Shown here one piece after another: positions 7,159 to 8,990 of a stretch of 8,990 bases of DNA. Made by a program: the position numbers and the translations under genes. The notes below the pieces were generated by a model. That model searched no databases. It had not been told where the DNA came from and worked only from the letters and a program-made list of their open reading frames with translations. This DNA is from Candidatus Competibacteraceae bacterium. GTDB taxonomy: Bacteria > Pseudomonadota > Gammaproteobacteria > Competibacterales > Competibacteraceae. Each line of letters opens with the position of its first letter. Position 1 is the stretch's first letter. The stretch is from positions 1 to 8,990 of the forward strand of contig JAAUQA010000101.1 of NCBI GenBank assembly GCA_012032855.1, read 5' to 3'.

Positions 7159-7631
7159 TGCGTTTCTCGACCCTCCGATTTCGCCCTATCCAAGACCACG
7201 ATCTGCCGTTTCTGGAAGCGCTCTATGCCAGCACCCGCCAAGAAGAAATGGCCGCTACGGATTGGAGCGAACAGCAGATCACCGAATTTCTAGCCCTGCA
7301 GTTTCGTGCCCAGCATCAGCATTACCAGCAGCATTACCCCAAGGCACACTTCGATTTAATTCTAAACGACGATGAACCGATTGGCCGGCTGTATTTGGAT
7401 GAATGGGACGACGAATACCGCTTGATCGACATCGCGTTAATCCCCACGTATCGCAACCATGGTTTGGGTACTCGCTTGTTGCGCGATGTGCTCGACCGTG
7501 CGGAGGCGGCTAGTAAAGTGGTGCGGATTCATGTGGAGCACTTCAACCCGGCGCTCCGCTGGTACCAGCGATTGGGCTTTTACGAACTGGAGGATAAGGG
7601 GGTTTACCGCTTTATGGAGTGGAACGGTTAA
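7158..7631 (+). CDS. GNAT-family N-acetyltransferase
   Basis: A 157-residue single-domain acetyltransferase using acetyl-CoA. The fold is visible as an N-terminal RPIQDHDLPFLEALY, the beta4 strand YRLIDIALIP (87-96), the acetyl-CoA pyrophosphate loop RNHGLG (R99, G102, G104) and HVEHFNPALRWYQRLGFYEL (125-144), which carries the usual N-x-x-A-x-x-x-Y-x-x-x-G-F pattern. The substrate cannot be told from sequence. It starts inside the stop of the glycosyltransferase (one-base overlap TAATG), so the two are translationally coupled. Its stop is interlocked with the stop of the opposing DUF6916-like gene. Confidence 0.9.
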   Translation: MRFSTLRFRPIQDHDLPFLEALYASTRQEEMAATDWSEQQITEFLALQFRAQHQHYQQHYPKAHFDLILNDDEPIGRLYLDEWDDEYRLIDIALIPTYRNHGLGTRLLRDVLDRAEAASKVVRIHVEHFNPALRWYQRLGFYELEDKGVYRFMEWNG

Positions 7632-7921
7632 GTAAAAACCGCTTCATAACACAGTCCATCGCCCTTCGGTCCCAAGGGCACCAGGAATAATTCCATCGTC
7701 CCTAGTTTAGAATTATGCAAGGTATAGATACCTTGATCCAATAGCGGTTCTTGAGGGGCTTGAAACAACAGAGAGAAAGGCTCCCGCTGTTCATTCCGTG
7801 CGTTGCCGAGGCTATGCACTTCCACTAACCGTACTTCAAACGGCTGTTCCTTGCCGCTATCCAGCCGAAATGTTCGGTTCAAATGCTCAGCCCAGTGTTC
7901 TTTTGTCAGGGTTTCCAACAT
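7628..7921 (-). CDS. DUF6916-like small protein
   Basis: A 97-residue acidic soluble protein starting MLETLTKEHWAEHLNRTF. It resembles, from memory, the DUF6916 family, small proteins often met near tail-collar (MdpB-type) genes. Characteristic stretches are LVEVHSLGNAR (32-42), REPFSLLF (46-53), YTLHNSKLGTMELFLVPLGP (66-85) and YEAVF at the end. No function is established to my knowledge. It follows rimI on the minus strand with a 37-base gap and only a weak Shine-Dalgarno site. It converges on the GNAT gene with a four-base overlap. It may belong functionally with the collar cluster although it is encoded opposite to it (inference). Confidence 0.75.
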   Translation of the reverse strand: MLETLTKEHWAEHLNRTFRLDSGKEQPFEVRLVEVHSLGNARNEQREPFSLLFQAPQEPLLDQGIYTLHNSKLGTMELFLVPLGPKGDGLCYEAVFT

Positions 7922-7958
7922 GATGAAAGTTCGTTGCTCAGAATGATAATGGTATAAA

Positions 7959-8423
7959 TTACAATTCTTTCGCCATCACCAACGCATCCTCGCGGCCCGA
8001 TGCGGCTGGGTAATAATCTTTCCTGACCCCTACTTCGCAAAAGCCCGCCCGTTGGTACAACCTCACTGCTCGTGGATTGGAAGGACGGACTTCCAGGAAA
8101 ATGGTCATCGCGGTGTTGATCCGTGCGACGTCCAGTAAATGGTTCAACATAGAGTGTGCCAAGCCTTGACCGCACGATTCGGGGCGCACACAAAGATTGA
8201 GGATATGCGCCTCACCCGCACCGACCGATAGGATACCGTAAGCTTCAATGCGTCCCTGGATCTCCAAGATCCGGCAGCGATAGCCAATCCGCAAGCAGTC
8301 GCGGATGATCCCCTCGGTCCAGGGAAAGGGATACGCCTGTGTTTCAATCGTCATCACTTCTTCGAGGTCGAAATGGCCCATCGCTCTGAAACGGCCGGAA
8401 AAATTTTCAGGCACAGCGCTCAT
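7959..8423 (-). CDS. rimI: Ribosomal protein S18-alanine N-acetyltransferase
   Basis: A 154-residue GNAT enzyme that acetylates the N-terminal alanine of ribosomal protein S18. RimI hallmarks: DLEEVMTIETQAYPFPW (19-35), ILNLCVRPE (74-82), LEVRPSNPRAVRLYQRAGF (110-128), and an end with VGVRKDYYP and GREDALVM. By alignment with E. coli RimI, E111 matches the proposed catalytic Glu103 and Y123 matches Tyr115 (same spacing of 12). The acetyl-CoA loop reads C84-G-Q-G-L-A89, where E. coli has Gln-Arg at the first two positions. The chosen ATG adds about ten residues before the domain; a second ATG (residue 15) is possible, and neither has a strong Shine-Dalgarno site. It lies 50 bases downstream of udg on the same strand, a common pairing in proteobacteria. 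Confidence 0.92.
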   Translation of the reverse strand: MSAVPENFSGRFRAMGHFDLEEVMTIETQAYPFPWTEGIIRDCLRIGYRCRILEIQGRIEAYGILSVGAGEAHILNLCVRPESCGQGLAHSMLNHLLDVARINTAMTIFLEVRPSNPRAVRLYQRAGFCEVGVRKDYYPAASGREDALVMAKEL

Positions 8424-8473
8424 GGCTTATGGCAATCTGTGGTAATTCGATGCTTGGATCGCGCGCTGTCGGT

Positions 8474-8990
8474 TCACGAAACGGCATCCAATTCTTGGGA
8501 CAACGTCCTATAGGCCAGCTGCAGATCATCCCAAGCTTTGCGCTTCTCCCTCGGTGAACGCAGCAGATAGGCCGGATGGTAACAAACTACCAGCGGAATA
8601 TTGCCTGGTTGATAGCGGTGTATTCGATTACGCAGCTTGCCCACCGGCACATCGGTCTGCAACAGATTTTGCGCGGCGATACGTCCCACGGCCAAGATGA
8701 TCTTGGGATTCAGCAAAGCAATCTGCCGCGCTAAAAACGGCCAACAGCAACGCACTTCTTCCGGGGCGGGATCACGGTTGTTGGGTGGGCGACATTTCAG
8801 GATATTGGCGATGAAGACCTGTTCCCGTTGCAAACCCAAGGCCAGCAGCATGGCATCCAGCAGTTTGCCCGCACGCCCGACGAAGGGTTCGCCCAGGCGA
8901 TCTTCATCGGCACCGGGGGCCTCCCCAATGATCAGCCAGTCGGCCTGTCGGTGCCTACCCCGAATACCGTCTGGCACGTACGGAAGTTGA
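8474..8990 (-). CDS. udg: Uracil-DNA glycosylase, family 4 type (5' end outside window, likely frameshift)
   Basis: This enzyme removes uracil from DNA in base excision repair. Visible motifs are [11 protein letters not shown] followed by [13 protein letters not shown] (uracil-binding region), [13 protein letters not shown], the RCCWPFL cysteines that with KCRPP would supply two 4Fe-4S ligands, and HPAYLLR (active-site loop). The other two expected Cys ligands would be N-terminal, beyond the window. The frame remains open to the window edge, but upstream of about 8951 it reads VPDGIRGRH, unlike the family. The neighbouring frame there reads [10 protein letters not shown] (8982-8953), which is the family's normal approach to the uracil-binding motif (RTQTVFGVG, then DRQADW). 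One missing base at 8951-8953 restores GVG-D-RQADW. The GTG at 8977 is therefore not a credible start. Confidence 0.85.
   Translation of the reverse strand, partial: QLPYVPDGIRGRHRQADWLIIGEAPGADEDRLGEPFVGRAGKLLDAMLLALGLQREQVFIANILKCRPPNNRDPAPEEVRCCWPFLARQIALLNPKIILAVGRIAAQNLLQTDVPVGKLRNRIHRYQPGNIPLVVCYHPAYLLRSPREKRKAWDDLQLAYRTLSQELDAVS

Noticed and set aside
7661..7679. GCCCTT / AAGGGC hairpin as a terminator after the GNAT gene
   Set aside because: It is only a 6-bp stem with a 7-base loop, lies inside the DUF6916-like coding region and has no T-run; it is likely a by-product of the codons.
1..8990. CRISPR array, tRNA/rRNA genes, insertion sequences
   Set aside because: No regularly spaced short direct repeats, no cloverleaf or rRNA-like sequence and no transposase or terminal inverted repeats were seen; the repeats in 1-1890 are protein-domain repeats.

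Overview
The window looks like chromosomal DNA of a Gram-negative bacterium, most likely a gammaproteobacterium. Strong Shine-Dalgarno sites, a compact udg-rimI pair and the style of the exported beta-rich protein point that way. The taxonomic call is an inference from gene content and no species can be named.

Layout. From 1 to 3639 (+) lies the 3' part of a very large exported or surface protein: three tandem Big_5-like Ig repeats, a prealbumin-like (SpaA-type) domain, two cadherin/Big_9-like repeats and a long right-handed beta-helix. Its start is upstream of the window. A 158-base gap holds a perfect 10-bp hairpin, a second palindrome and a 10-bp tandem repeat that ends in a Shine-Dalgarno site. 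Then follow three tandem paralogous phage-tail-collar proteins (microcystin-dependent protein/MdpB type; 3798-4316, 4327-4845, 4858-5382). They are spaced by 10-12 bases, and each next Shine-Dalgarno site overlaps or touches the previous stop codon. Next, with the same spacing, is an unrecognised gene (5393-5845) that appears to have lost one base near 5761: the other frame continues with a convincing C-terminus to a stop at 5910. A GT4-like glycosyltransferase (5950-7158) overlaps by one base a GNAT acetyltransferase (7158-7631).

On the minus strand, converging on this block, are a partial family-4-type uracil-DNA glycosylase (8474 to the window edge), rimI (7959-8423) and a DUF6916-like small protein (7628-7921). 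The last one overlaps the GNAT gene tail to tail, sharing a TTAA. The glycosylase also shows a one-base frame break near 8951.

How they may work together. The tail-collar trio has no capsid, terminase, portal, baseplate or lysis genes around it, so it is not a visible prophage. With the exported beta-helix protein upstream and a glycosyltransferase, GNAT and DUF6916 protein downstream, it looks like an accessory cell-surface cassette next to housekeeping genes (udg, rimI). Its joint function is unproven. Two well-supported single-base frame breaks, in unrelated genes, also raise the possibility of indel errors in the underlying assembly.
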